From an uncultured Paracoccaceae bacterium (GTDB lineage: Bacteria; Pseudomonadota; Alphaproteobacteria; Rhodobacterales; Rhodobacteraceae): a stretch of 64,000 nucleotides of DNA. This document shows, one piece after another, positions 48,657 through 57,500 of the stretch. The position numbers and the translations under genes were made by a program. A model generated the notes under the pieces. It made no database searches and was not told the origin of the DNA. It was given only the letters and a program-made list of their open reading frames with translations. The stretch is taken from positions 424,601-488,600 of the forward strand of contig CANKZJ010000003.1 of the NCBI GenBank assembly GCA_947488605.1. The letters run 5' to 3'. Position 1 is the stretch's first letter. Every line of letters begins with the position of its first letter.

Positions 48657-48944
48657 ATGTGCCGTAGCCCCTTTTGCGTAATTCTTGCCCTCATGGTTTT
48701 TGCCAGTTGTAGCGATTTGGTTAGCGACCGAACTTTGGTCGAGGGTACTGGACCGGATGAATTGCTGAAACTCAGATCAGGTCCGGGGCTTGGATTTAAT
48801 GTAATCTTAGGCTTGCCGGACGGCACCGCGCTCAATCGCCGTGATTGTGTCACCGAAGTGGGTCAGCTTTGGTGCCGGGTCTCGCTCGCGGACGCGCCGC
48901 GCATCACAGGCTACGTTTCTGCGGACTATCTCTCAGGGCTTTGA
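48657..48944 (+). CDS. SH3-domain lipoprotein
   Basis: 95 residues. N-terminal hydrophobic segment ending VFASC (Cys18), a plausible lipobox with Phe at -3. The rest is a bacterial SH3 (SH3b) domain: LKLRSGPGLGFNVILGLPDG and GQLWCRVSLADAPRITGYVS, with a Cys pair around DC..LWC. SH3b domains often bind cell-wall peptides; partner unknown. It lies on the opposite strand between pnp and rpsO. Confidence 0.8.
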   Translation: MCRSPFCVILALMVFASCSDLVSDRTLVEGTGPDELLKLRSGPGLGFNVILGLPDGTALNRRDCVTEVGQLWCRVSLADAPRITGYVSADYLSGL

Positions 48945-48997
48945 CTTTGATTCTAAACGAGGCGCTTTCAGCCTAGAGCGATCCATGACCGCCTACG

Positions 48998-49027
48998 AAA
49001 AACGCCCACTGAGAAGTGGGCGTTTTT
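48998..49027. terminator. bidirectional terminator between SH3 gene and rpsO
   Basis: AAAACGCCCACT (48999-49010), GAGA loop, AGTGGGCGTTTT (49015-49026), with T-runs on both strands. Serves the SH3 gene (plus) and rpsO (minus). Confidence 0.92.
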
Positions 49028-49052
49028 GTTGTCACTGGATCGCTACGTCGCC

Positions 49053-49322
49053 TTAGCGACGCAGGCCTAGACGCTTAATCAGGTCTTGGTAACGAGCTTC
49101 GTCTTTGCCTTTGGTGTAGTCCAAGAGCTTGCGGCGCAATGCTACCATTTTCAAAAGACCACGGCGGCCGTGGTTGTCTTTTTTGTGGGTCTTGAAGTGC
49201 TCTGTCAGTGTCGCGATGCGGCTGGACAGGATTGCGACTTGCACCTCGGGGGAACCAGTGTCGCCCTCTTTGGTTGCAAATTCCTTCATGATCCGTGCTT
49301 TGTCTTCGGCAGTAATCGACAT
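49053..49322 (-). CDS. rpsO: 30S ribosomal protein S15
   Basis: 89 residues from ATG 49322, the standard length. Conserved sequence: [40 protein letters not shown] and [20 protein letters not shown]. Primary 16S rRNA-binding protein. In most proteobacteria rpsO is immediately followed by pnp; here a plus-strand lipoprotein gene and a bidirectional terminator separate them. Confidence 0.98.
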   Translation of the reverse strand: MSITAEDKARIMKEFATKEGDTGSPEVQVAILSSRIATLTEHFKTHKKDNHGRRGLLKMVALRRKLLDYTKGKDEARYQDLIKRLGLRR

Positions 49323-49457
49323 CGGGGTCTCCTTTATGATTAAGGGTTGATGGCGCGATCCGGGATGTCGTCCAGAAAGGCCCGTGGAGGGTCCGTGCAA
49401 GTCTTTTCCTGCGCGGATGGCTGCATGTAGGAGGATTCCTTTGAAAAGGAAAGAATT

Positions 49458-50297
49458 TTATTGTGTCGGGATCAACGCAACTTGGTTGATATCAAGTTCG
49501 CTGAGATCGGAAAACGTAGCCACGACCGCTTCGTCTGCCAGTAACACCAGACCTGCGTCTGATTGCACCACAGACAAGGCGGGCGGCGCGCCGTCGTAGG
49601 TAAGTTCAATCACATCGTGCGTGGCATCGAAATCTTCGACCGTTAGCTGCACATCAGGTGATAACACAAAGGTATCCATGCCCGTCCCACCATGCAGTGT
49701 ATCGTTCATGCCGCCCTTCAAGATGTCATCCCCCGCACCACCATTCAGATAGTCGGCGTCAAGATCACCGCGATCGTAAATCAAATCGTCACCTGATCCG
49801 CCATGCAGCGTATCCGCACCACTGCCACCGACCAGCACATCATCCCCAAGTGACCCCAGCAACGCATCATCGCCTTTGCCACCCATAAGAATATCACTGC
49901 CACTGCCACCATTGAGCGCATCATCCCCGGCACCCGCATCGATCACGTCATCGCCAATATGGCCGTTCAGTTGATCGTTACCGGCACCACCTTCCAGAAC
50001 ATCATCACCCCGTCCGCCCTGAAGGATATCGTTGCCCGCACCGCTGATCAGGCGGTCATCACCATCTTCGCCATGCAGATAGTCGTCACCATTCCCCGTG
50101 AAGATCATGTCATCAGCATCACCAGAAAAGACAACGGTGTTGTCATCACTTGGCGCCATAAGATCGTCGATAGGTGCGATGTCGATACTTGGGTCATCAT
50201 CGACGTCCGCCGACGCTTCCTCGTTGTCGGTGTCATCAGTGTCCACAAGAAGGAAAGTCGTTAACGCGACCCCCATCAGTCCAAAGATTGCGAGCAT
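49458..50297 (-). CDS. N-terminally anchored RTX calcium-binding protein
   Basis: 279 residues. Begins with a single hydrophobic segment ([17 protein letters not shown], residues 2-18), then an acidic linker, then about 15 RTX nonapeptides of the GGxGxDxLx type (for example [27 protein letters not shown]) between residues about 57 and 205. The C-terminal part ([20 protein letters not shown]) resembles the end domain of roseobacter RTX proteins. Repeats form Ca2+-binding parallel beta-rolls. Unlike secreted RTX toxins, it has an N-terminal hydrophobic segment and no adjacent type I secretion genes. Confidence 0.85.
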   Translation of the reverse strand: MLAIFGLMGVALTTFLLVDTDDTDNEEASADVDDDPSIDIAPIDDLMAPSDDNTVVFSGDADDMIFTGNGDDYLHGEDGDDRLISGAGNDILQGGRGDDVLEGGAGNDQLNGHIGDDVIDAGAGDDALNGGSGSDILMGGKGDDALLGSLGDDVLVGGSGADTLHGGSGDDLIYDRGDLDADYLNGGAGDDILKGGMNDTLHGGTGMDTFVLSPDVQLTVEDFDATHDVIELTYDGAPPALSVVQSDAGLVLLADEAVVATFSDLSELDINQVALIPTQ

Positions 50298-50392
50298 ATT
50301 CCAAATCCAACTGCCATACGGTCACCTCGACCGGTGTGGCGGTGAGGTTACAACAAGAGGGCTGGTTAAGGTGTCGTAAACTGTATGATTGG

Positions 50393-50914
50393 TTAACGCG
50401 GCGACCCGGCATCCCAAAGTAGGGGCTGCTGGCTGTAGCTGATATAGAGCGGATGTTTGGGGTGACCGTGCTTGCTCAGGCCAAGCGTGTGAATGGGTTT
50501 ACCCTTTGCGCGCAAGAGCGTTTCCATTTGCGGGCCACGTCCCATATGCGCGCCATGCGTGCCCCATGCAGCGATGATCTGATCGGCCCACTCTGCACCA
50601 TCTTGGATCGTGGCATCATTATGCGGACCAATCGGGTCTTTGGCTTTGCGCATCTGAAACGGATCGGTGTCGCGCCAAGCGAAGATGTTTGTCACCTGGA
50701 ACGCACCAAATCCCAAGGCGCGTGCACGGCGCTCGCAACGCTCCACAGTTGGATCGTTTTGGACCTCTGTTGCCTTCGATGGGTTCAGCATCACAAAGAG
50801 AACGCGTTTTCCCTTAGGGTCCCATGTGCGGGTCAGAGCATAGCGGTAGCGTTCGCAATCAGAGTATACGGCAGTTGAGGGCGCATCGTCCTTGATATGC
50901 GTGCGCGTGATCAC
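50393..50914 (-). CDS. DUF1643 domain protein
   Basis: 173 residues, soluble. DUF1643 features: [40 protein letters not shown] and [20 protein letters not shown]. Function unknown. ATG overlaps the truB stop, so it is co-translated with truB. Confidence 0.92.
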   Translation of the reverse strand: MITRTHIKDDAPSTAVYSDCERYRYALTRTWDPKGKRVLFVMLNPSKATEVQNDPTVERCERRARALGFGAFQVTNIFAWRDTDPFQMRKAKDPIGPHNDATIQDGAEWADQIIAAWGTHGAHMGRGPQMETLLRAKGKPIHTLGLSKHGHPKHPLYISYSQQPLLWDAGSPR

Positions 50915-51825
50915 GCGGGTGTCGGGACAAAGACACGCGTCGGCTGCATTTCTCCGCCGCGATAAGTGCCAACGGCCACGGCCTGTCCTTCAAATGACGC
51001 CCAAACCTCTTCGCCGAAATCGACACCACTGGCGATCACGCTCGCTGCATTGCCATTGCGCAACTTGCCGACACTTTCCATCGGGCAACGTACCTCGGGC
51101 AGGTCTGCAAGCCCAACCTCAAGCGGTTGTACAAAGGCGTCAAGTTCGGTCGTTTTAGCAAGTGCATCAACCTGTTCGAGGCTCACACCATCGGCGGCAT
51201 CAAAGGGGCCGGACCATGTGCGGCGCAATGACTTCACGTGTGCTTTGCAGCCCAAAGCCTCGCCGAGATCGCGCGCGATTGAGCGGACGTAGCCGCCCTT
51301 GCCGCAAGTCATCTCGAGGGTCACGTGATCTGCATCAGGTCGATCAACAAGCAAGAGTTCCTCGACCCAAAGCGGGCGTGCTGCGAGCGTCATTTCTTCG
51401 CCATCGCGGGCTTTCTTGTAGGCACGTACCCCGTCGACTTTCACGGCCGAGAATTGCGGCGGCACCTGCATGATGTCGCCAATAAACCCACCCAGTGCGG
51501 CTTTGATCTCAGCGTCATTGGGTCGAATATCAGATGTGGCAATCATTTCGCCTTCGGCGTCATCAGTATTGGTGGCCGCGCCCAGCCGTACGATAAAGCG
51601 ATACGCTTTGAGGGCATCGGTGATGTAGGGCACAGTCTTGGTTGCCTCACCTAAGGCGACGGCCAGAACACCCGTGGCTTCGGGATCAAGCGTACCTGCA
51701 TGGCCCGCCTTCTTGGCATCCATCGCCCAGCGCACTTTGTTGACGACAGCGGTCGAGGTGATACCGGCAGGTTTGTCCACGACCAACCAACCCGAGATAT
51801 CGCGGCCTTTGCGCTTGCGTGCCAT
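50911..51825 (-). CDS. truB: tRNA pseudouridine-55 synthase
   Basis: 304 residues. TruB catalytic Asp in [20 protein letters not shown] (about residue 44), also [20 protein letters not shown] and [20 protein letters not shown]. Makes the universal pseudouridine 55 in the T loop of tRNAs. Usually linked to rbfA/infB and rpsO; here rpsO lies 1.6 kb downstream with the RTX gene between. Confidence 0.96.
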   Translation of the reverse strand: MARKRKGRDISGWLVVDKPAGITSTAVVNKVRWAMDAKKAGHAGTLDPEATGVLAVALGEATKTVPYITDALKAYRFIVRLGAATNTDDAEGEMIATSDIRPNDAEIKAALGGFIGDIMQVPPQFSAVKVDGVRAYKKARDGEEMTLAARPLWVEELLLVDRPDADHVTLEMTCGKGGYVRSIARDLGEALGCKAHVKSLRRTWSGPFDAADGVSLEQVDALAKTTELDAFVQPLEVGLADLPEVRCPMESVGKLRNGNAASVIASGVDFGEEVWASFEGQAVAVGTYRGGEMQPTRVFVPTPA

Positions 51826-51921
51826 TAAGATGCCTTTCCCAAGAATGAAGGGCTAGCTAGTGGGTCCGCGCCGAGGGGTCAACAACTGGCTGGTGCTGTG
51901 TGGGCAGCGCAATATCAAAAA

Positions 51922-51949
51922 AGAGGAGTCAACAAAAGCTGACCCCTCC
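51922..51949 (-). terminator. terminator of the TadG-like gene
   Basis: Minus-strand stem GAGGGGTCA...TGACTCCTC (8 of 9 pairs) followed by TTTTTTG, 29 bases after the stop of the von Willebrand gene. Confidence 0.8.
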
Positions 51950-51977
51950 TAATATAGTGCATAGAACAGAGAGCCTT

Positions 51978-53885
51978 TTACCGTTCCAATCGCAAATCAG
52001 AAACTTGCTCTGCGATTTCCTGGAAGACATCCGTCAAACCAGAACCCGCGGTCTCGAAGTAGTATTGCTCCTCGGATGTGTCAGGTGTTGCGCAGTTGCG
52101 CATGGCTTGCGTGTCAGTTGTGCCTGAAATCTCGAACGCTACGGTATAGACGCTAATCCCGTTGCCCTTTGCCAGCGTGCAAAGCCCATTGAGGTTAGTG
52201 CGCGCGGTATCAGCCGTTTTGATACTTCTTGAACCTGCATTGTTTGGGATTTCATCACCTGCCCAGTCTGCATAACTGTCGATACTGGTTGGCGCAGGGT
52301 TGATAATGTTAGCGATGTCAGTTTCCGCACCAGTCACAGGACGATACTGATTGGTTATTCTACCATCCGTCATCAAGATAAGAATTTTCCGGGTTTCGAT
52401 ATCATTATATGCCGCAGGGCGATTTCTGAAGTCTTCTACGATCTCACCGTATTCCGTGTACAGCCGTTCAAAATTTGGCTGCATATCGGGGTCAAGTGTG
52501 GCCAGACCCCACTTCATTGCATTGTTGGTCCCTGTCCCGTCAAAGAGTTGCAGATCGTCAATGTAGTCGACTGCCTCTGACACGGTCTGCATCGCATACT
52601 TGATTGACGTGTTGTTGTGTGGGCACCAACCCCATCCCATGAGACCAGTTTCAATTTCCCAGTCAGCCACGTCCCAGCGCATGAACTGCGGCACAATATC
52701 TGCACTTACCGGCGGTCCGCTGCTTGTCCAGTTACTGGCCGCTTCCAATTCCATACATGCATGCGGTGGCGAGTATCTTACCTGCAATGTATTTCCGACA
52801 CCCGGATCAAGCATGAAGTTTATGTCGTCGATGATATTGATCGAGTCACCCATCCAAGGAGCGAATGTTGGTTCGCCGGTGATAGGGTCGTCGATCCCAC
52901 GGGTCACAACCGCTGTGATCATCTCGTTTGTAACAGTTACGAGTGTCGTGCCATCGGGGCCGATCACCTGTATTTCGTCACCCAAAGAATCCACCAATGG
53001 GTAGGAAACAGATCCAGGACTACGCGGCGCAACGCCGTAGATGTCCCGTACTGACGTGGAGTCATTGACGACAAGATAATACCGATCCTGCGCCGCATCA
53101 TAGATGACTTCCGTCAAGTTGACCTCTCGGCCAGGTAGGATTGTATCGAAAGGAATGTCGAAGTCGTCTTCTGTTACTTGCGTAGGTGTTTGCCCATTCA
53201 GTATTTCGAACATCTCAGGTCCGGGATTCGTATGACCGGCATAGGGAATAATGTTGAGAGATATTTCGCCGTTGTAGACGGGATCAAGGACCGTCGTCGC
53301 AAATGCTTTCGCAGCGGTGCGCAAGTCATAGATGCGGCCACCTTCCGCAATCTCGGCCAATGTATCATCTTGGGTTGGCCGAGGGTTTTCACCGTCAAAC
53401 CGCATGGAACCCGAAATATCGACAACTAGCGAAATTTCTACTTTGCCGACAGCTTCCACCGCACTTGCGTCAGCAAGCGAGGACAACTGGTCAATGCCGA
53501 TAAGCCGCAAAAAGAATGTGTCCAAGCTTTCTTCAGCGGTGACCGAAACTCTTTTTGAATTGCCGTTGTCCACAAACGTGGGGGTGCCCACGATTGCGTC
53601 AGCCGCGCCTGCCTTTTCGAAATAATCCTGAACGACATCTTGGCCGTTGATCGTTTGCTGTAGCGATGCCGCCGCTAGAACCGATCTGTCTGCGACGCCT
53701 TGTAGCACCACGCGTTGGTTTTCTTGCCGCATGAAATCGACGGCCATCCCGCCAAGGACCAGCATGGAAACCAGAATAAACAAGCTGAATACGATCAGTC
53801 CGCCATCTTCGTCGCGACGGAACCGTTTGAGTTCAGATTTGACTTGGTCGGTAATACTACTTTTAAATCTTTGAAATATATACAT
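51978..53885 (-). CDS. TadG-like pilus-assembly protein with von Willebrand factor A domain
   Basis: 635 residues. Short basic N-terminus, one membrane helix (about residues 30-50, LIVFSLFILVSMLVLGGMAV), then QRVVLQGVADRSVLAAASL, the TadE/TadG-type start of Tad/Flp pilus proteins. VWA domain begins about 149 with MIDAS DISGS (156-160) and continues to ILILMTDGRITNQYR; the rest of the VWA is interrupted by a long insert of about 250 residues. Exported in the periplasm by its N-terminal anchor. No tad pilus genes adjoin, so it is an orphan. Confidence 0.85.
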   Translation of the reverse strand: MYIFQRFKSSITDQVKSELKRFRRDEDGGLIVFSLFILVSMLVLGGMAVDFMRQENQRVVLQGVADRSVLAAASLQQTINGQDVVQDYFEKAGAADAIVGTPTFVDNGNSKRVSVTAEESLDTFFLRLIGIDQLSSLADASAVEAVGKVEISLVVDISGSMRFDGENPRPTQDDTLAEIAEGGRIYDLRTAAKAFATTVLDPVYNGEISLNIIPYAGHTNPGPEMFEILNGQTPTQVTEDDFDIPFDTILPGREVNLTEVIYDAAQDRYYLVVNDSTSVRDIYGVAPRSPGSVSYPLVDSLGDEIQVIGPDGTTLVTVTNEMITAVVTRGIDDPITGEPTFAPWMGDSINIIDDINFMLDPGVGNTLQVRYSPPHACMELEAASNWTSSGPPVSADIVPQFMRWDVADWEIETGLMGWGWCPHNNTSIKYAMQTVSEAVDYIDDLQLFDGTGTNNAMKWGLATLDPDMQPNFERLYTEYGEIVEDFRNRPAAYNDIETRKILILMTDGRITNQYRPVTGAETDIANIINPAPTSIDSYADWAGDEIPNNAGSRSIKTADTARTNLNGLCTLAKGNGISVYTVAFEISGTTDTQAMRNCATPDTSEEQYYFETAGSGLTDVFQEIAEQVSDLRLER

Positions 53886-53969
53886 TTAATACCACTCCAT
53901 GATGGGTCCGGACAGCCAGTGCAGAACGATAAGTAGTAGCAAACCGATAACCCACCATCGAATCACCAT
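53886..53969 (-). CDS. possible 27-residue hydrophobic peptide
   Basis: ATG at 53969 to TAA at 53886, ending exactly before the TadG-like ATG (53885). Translation has two Trp near the N-terminus (MVIRWWVIGLLLL) and one membrane helix, ending SGPIMEWY. The upstream GGCG is only a weak ribosome site. Its tight junction with the next gene argues for translation; its length means chance is possible. Confidence 0.4.
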   Translation of the reverse strand: MVIRWWVIGLLLLIVLHWLSGPIMEWY

Positions 53970-54158
53970 TATCGCGCCTTATTTATAACAATTTTCGGCA
54001 AAAACTCAAATTAACGATTGGGTAAGATCGTTGCCGCGCTTCCGCATTTTCGGACAAACGTCGCGATGCTGGCTTTACGGATACCGCGAGACAGTGAGGC
54101 GCGGTCATAGTGTTGCTTGCGGATTAGAGGTGGCAGTGCCGTGATAGGCTGAAGTAGA

Positions 54159-56216
54159 TTACCCGCTTTCCAATACTTCCAAGAACGCCTCGCCAAACCG
54201 TTCGGCGTATTTATCTCCGATCAGCCGCGTGAGGTTATCGATATCTGCACTGCGCAGTTGCGCGACTTTTGCCAGCATCGACGCAGAGCAACTCATGGGT
54301 TTGTCCGCGCCGTGCGGCCCACGGTTCAGCGACGCCTGTACTTCCATCAGGCGATCATAAAGCGCACCTTCATCGCGGCCCGCCAGCTTGCGACGCATGG
54401 GATGAATGTCAGCGGCGGTACCAGCGATGACCTCCAAAAACGCGCGGCCGTAGTTCTCAAGTTTTTTCGCGCCAACCCCACCAATGTGCGCCATATCATC
54501 CAGCGTCATGGGTCGTTTTTCGGCCATCTCGATCAGGGTGCGGTCGTTGAAAATAATGTAGGCGGGTGCGTTGGCCTGCTCCGCCAGATAGCGCCGTTTC
54601 GCCTTAAGGGCTGACAAGAGGGGTGCGTCCTCCTCACTTACCAACATGCGGACCTTGGGGCCAGATCCGCGTGCCGACTTGATCGTATCGCGGCGCAGTT
54701 CAATCGTTGCTTCGCCGCGCAAGACTGGGCGCGCGTGTTCTGTCATGCGCAAAGCGCCGTGTCGGTCGCGGTCGGGCCGCAGCAGGTCATGCCCCATCAT
54801 CTGCCGAAAGATTGCCTGCCACTGGCGTTTGTCATAGTCCTTGCCGACACCGTAAGTGGGTAGGCTGTCATGGCCGCGTTGTTGGATTTTGTCGGTTTGA
54901 TTGCCGAGTAGAATATCGATCAGATGCCCGGCGCCAAACCATTCTTCCGTGCGCAAGACGGCGGACAGCGCCATGCGCACGGCAGTCGTCCCATCAAAGA
55001 CGTCGGCGGGTTTGTCGCAAAGATCACAGTGCCCGCAGGGTTCGGGGCTTTCACCAAAGTACTCCAGCAGGTTTTGACGGCGACAGCGCAAAGCCTCGGC
55101 CAAGCCAAGCAACGCGTTCAACCGTCCATGATCGGCAGCGCGGCGTTCGGGTGGTGCCAGACCTTCGTCAATCTGCTGACGCCTGTAACGAATATCGTCT
55201 GGACCAAAGAGTGTCAGGGTTTCAGCAGGTGCACCATCGCGGCCAGAGCGGCCGATCTCTTGATAGTAGGACTCGATCGATTTGGGCAGATCCGCGTGCG
55301 CCACCCAACGAATGTCGGGTTTATCAATGCCCATGCCAAAGGCGACTGTGGCGCAGACGATCAAACCGTCCTCTTGCTGGAAGCGGCGTTCAACGATGCG
55401 TCTGTCGTCGGCCTCCATGCCGCCATGATAGTGACAGGCGCGGTGCCCCGCATCGCCCAGCGCCTTTGCAAGGGTTTCGGTTTTGGCCCGCGTCCCGCAA
55501 TAGACGATACCGGATTGTCCTTTGCGTGCGCCGGCAAAGTTCAGGATCTGGTTGCGTGGCCCATCTTTGACAGCGAAAGCAAGGTGGATGTTGGGGCGAT
55601 CAAAGCCGCGTAAGAACGTTGATGGCTGCTGGCCACCAAACAACTTTTCAACAATTTCTTCGCGTGTCTCAGCATCTGCCGTTGCGGTAAATGCCGCAAG
55701 CGGCACGTCCAATGTCCGCTTAAGCTCGCCAATACGTAGATAGTCAGGCCGAAAGTCGTGCCCCCACTGACTGACACAATGCGCCTCGTCTACTGCGATC
55801 AATCCGATGCCCGCACGGCGCAGCATGTTTATCGTACCGCCAGACGCCAGACGTTCTGGCGCCATATACAAAAGCTTAAGTGTACCTGCTTCCAGCGCGC
55901 TCCAAACAGCGTCAGTTTCTTCAGGCGTATTGCCCGATGTCAGCGCGCCTGCCTCCACGCCGACTTCGCGCAAGCCGCGGACTTGGTCGCGCATCAACGC
56001 AATCAATGGCGAAATAACGACGGTAACACCGCCTCGTACAAGCGCTGGAAGCTGAAAGCAAAGTGATTTGCCGCCACCTGTCGGCATAATTGCGAGCGCG
56101 TTTTCACCGGCAATCACGGCTTCCACGATCTCTTGTTGCCCCGGACGGAAGGCATCGAAGCCGAAAACATCGCTCAGAAGCGCTTGAGTGGACAAAGTGA
56201 GTTCCCGTTCGTGCAA
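54159..56216 (-). CDS. recQ: ATP-dependent DNA helicase RecQ
   Basis: 685 residues. SF2 helicase motifs: I MPTGGGKSLCFQLPA (about 44-58), II VDEAHCVSQWGHDFRPDY, VI YYQEIGRSGRDG; zinc-binding Cys in the RecQ-C region (CRRQNLLEYFGE, CGHCDLC), then a winged helix and a C-terminal HRDC domain (YIIFNDRTLIEMAEKRP). Unwinds DNA in recombination and stalled-fork repair. The start is uncertain: TTG 56216 opens the frame, and TTG 56195 with GGGAA upstream is an alternative. Confidence 0.95.
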   Translation of the reverse strand: MHERELTLSTQALLSDVFGFDAFRPGQQEIVEAVIAGENALAIMPTGGGKSLCFQLPALVRGGVTVVISPLIALMRDQVRGLREVGVEAGALTSGNTPEETDAVWSALEAGTLKLLYMAPERLASGGTINMLRRAGIGLIAVDEAHCVSQWGHDFRPDYLRIGELKRTLDVPLAAFTATADAETREEIVEKLFGGQQPSTFLRGFDRPNIHLAFAVKDGPRNQILNFAGARKGQSGIVYCGTRAKTETLAKALGDAGHRACHYHGGMEADDRRIVERRFQQEDGLIVCATVAFGMGIDKPDIRWVAHADLPKSIESYYQEIGRSGRDGAPAETLTLFGPDDIRYRRQQIDEGLAPPERRAADHGRLNALLGLAEALRCRRQNLLEYFGESPEPCGHCDLCDKPADVFDGTTAVRMALSAVLRTEEWFGAGHLIDILLGNQTDKIQQRGHDSLPTYGVGKDYDKRQWQAIFRQMMGHDLLRPDRDRHGALRMTEHARPVLRGEATIELRRDTIKSARGSGPKVRMLVSEEDAPLLSALKAKRRYLAEQANAPAYIIFNDRTLIEMAEKRPMTLDDMAHIGGVGAKKLENYGRAFLEVIAGTAADIHPMRRKLAGRDEGALYDRLMEVQASLNRGPHGADKPMSCSASMLAKVAQLRSADIDNLTRLIGDKYAERFGEAFLEVLESG

Positions 56217-56290
56217 TTATTCGCTGCTCTTGAATGTCACAATCCCACGCTAAGAATCGGTTAACAAGTGGTGAGCGTGCGGCAAAACGC

Positions 56291-56323
56291 AAAAGGCCGA
56301 CACCCATAACAGGTGCCGGCCTC
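56291..56323 (-). terminator. terminator of the tandem secreted-protein locus
   Basis: AGGCCGACACC (56294-56304) pairs with GGTGCCGGCCT (56312-56322), one mismatch; minus strand followed by TTTTGCGTTTT. Lies 29 bases after the stop of the downstream copy. Confidence 0.88.
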
Positions 56324-56351
56324 AGGAACAGGAAGGGGGACGCCTTCCTGA

Positions 56352-56684
56352 TTAGCTGTTGATGTCATAGTCGCGCTGAGCGACTGCCTGACCATCAACT
56401 TTCAAAATGGCGATCACGTCTTGCTTTGGACGGCTGCCAACATTGACACGAACATCTGTGTTTGCACCGGCGTTAACAGTTTCTGTGCCCAGCAGTTCGC
56501 CAACTTGACCTGTTGCGAAGTCATAGATCTCTACGACGCCAGCGCCTTCTGCGCGGACCAAGCCGAGGTCGAGAACAGATGAGCTTTCGAGGTTTTCGCC
56601 GAATTCAAAGTAGCTGTCAGCGGATGCGAAAGAAGCAGTTGCGGCGATTGTTGCGGCGACCAGTGCGATTGATTTGATAGACAT
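56352..56684 (-). CDS. small secreted protein, tandem copy 2
   Basis: 110 residues: signal peptide MSIKSIALVAATIAATASFA (cleavage after ASA, mature DSYFEFGENL), then a short beta-rich domain (LVRAEGAGVVEIYDFATGQV; TDVRVNVGSRPKQDVIAILK) without cysteines. No family recognised. It differs from the upstream copy (56785-57117) at 6 of 110 residues, four of them in the last 10. Preceded by a leader hairpin that is also present in the other copy, and followed by a strong terminator, so both may form one transcript. Confidence 0.8.
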   Translation of the reverse strand: MSIKSIALVAATIAATASFASADSYFEFGENLESSSVLDLGLVRAEGAGVVEIYDFATGQVGELLGTETVNAGANTDVRVNVGSRPKQDVIAILKVDGQAVAQRDYDINS

Positions 56685-56711
56685 GGGGTATGTTCCTTTG
56701 GGTTTATGTGT

Positions 56712-56727
56712 GCAGTGGGAGAACTGC
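56712..56727 (-). ncRNA. conserved leader hairpin with UCUCCC loop, copy 2
   Basis: On the minus strand GCAGU-UCUCCC-ACUGC, 27 bases upstream of the ATG at 56684. The same element precedes the other tandem gene with the loop unchanged and the stem changed in a pairing-preserving way. CUCC-rich loops of this kind occur in alphaproteobacterial small RNAs that act as anti-Shine-Dalgarno-like sponges; that role here is hypothetical. Confidence 0.45.
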
Positions 56728-56740
56728 TGTTTGTTTGGGG

Positions 56741-56771
56741 GGTGGCGGTGACCCTACAAAGGGCCACCACC
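56741..56771 (-). terminator. GC-rich hairpin between the tandem copies
   Basis: GGTGGC...GACCC (56741-56754) pairs imperfectly with GGGCCACCACC (56761-56771) over a six-base loop. No U-tract follows on the minus strand, so it is probably a partial terminator or processing/stabilising hairpin, allowing some readthrough from copy 1 into copy 2. Confidence 0.4.
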
Positions 56772-56784
56772 TAGGGGGGGATGA

Positions 56785-57117
56785 TTACTGGATGATTTCG
56801 TAGTCGCGCTCTGCAACTGCCTGACCATCAACTTTCAAAATGGCGATCACGTCCTGCTTTGGACGGCTACCAAGATTGACGCGGACATCTGTGTTTGCAC
56901 CGGCGTTAACAGTTTCGGTGCCCAACAGTTCGCCAACCTGGCCTGTTGCGAAGTCATAGATTTCTACGACGCCGGCGCCTTCAGCGCGAACCAGGCCGAG
57001 GTCCAGAATGGAAGAGCTTTCGAGGTTTTCGCCGAACTCAAAGTAGCTGTCAGCGGATGCGAAAGAAGCAGTTGCGGCGATTGTTGCGGCGACCAGTGCG
57101 ATTGATTTGATAGACAT
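56785..57117 (-). CDS. small secreted protein, tandem copy 1
   Basis: 110 residues with the same signal peptide (MSIKSIALVAATIAATASFA) and mature start as the downstream copy. Differences from copy 2: V to I and V to L in the body, then AVAERDYEIIQ instead of AVAQRDYDINS at the C-terminus. The divergence concentrated at the tail, against an unchanged remainder, suggests recent duplication or gene conversion over most of the gene. A leader hairpin with the UCUCCC loop lies 29 bases upstream. Confidence 0.8.
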   Translation of the reverse strand: MSIKSIALVAATIAATASFASADSYFEFGENLESSSILDLGLVRAEGAGVVEIYDFATGQVGELLGTETVNAGANTDVRVNLGSRPKQDVIAILKVDGQAVAERDYEIIQ

Positions 57118-57146
57118 GGTTACGTTCCTTTTTCAGTTTGTGTAGT

Positions 57147-57162
57147 GCGGCGGGAGAACCGC
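57147..57162 (-). ncRNA. conserved leader hairpin with UCUCCC loop, copy 1
   Basis: On the minus strand GCGGU-UCUCCC-GCCGC. Compared with the copy at 56712-56727, the third pair changes from A-U to G-C (both bases changed) and the fifth from U-A to U-G, so pairing is preserved while the loop is identical. This is direct covariation evidence for an RNA structure. Confidence 0.5.
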
Positions 57163-57500
57163 GGTTGGTTTGTTTGAGCAGCGATGTGTGCTGCGTTTCG
57201 ATGAGATGAAGATTGGGCATTCCGAGCCGTTCGAAAAGGTGCAGACCGTTCACGAAAATGGTGATCAATGTGATCGCGTTTGGTGCTTGACATGAGATGT
57301 GACGCACCAATGGATCACTTCTGTGCATTTGCGCGCAGAAGTTTACACTAGTCTGTGCGCGAGCTGACCCAAGGGCAGGCAAAAATGGATCAAAATCCTT
57401 TCACCCGTTCACAGATTTCATTTCGGCGCAAATCCGTGAGGAGTGAATATTTCTGCGTTCTCTCGCGGGCGTGAGTCATGTGACACGGAATCTCCCCTCC

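Noticed and set aside
48383..48667. 94-residue plus-strand frame in the pnp/SH3 intergenic region
   Set aside because: No ribosome site, no recognisable family and overlap with the start of the SH3 lipoprotein gene; its sequence reads like random translation.
49458..50297. Long regular repeats as a possible CRISPR or minisatellite
   Set aside because: The periodicity is 27 bases of variable sequence encoding RTX nonapeptides in one frame; it is a coding repeat.
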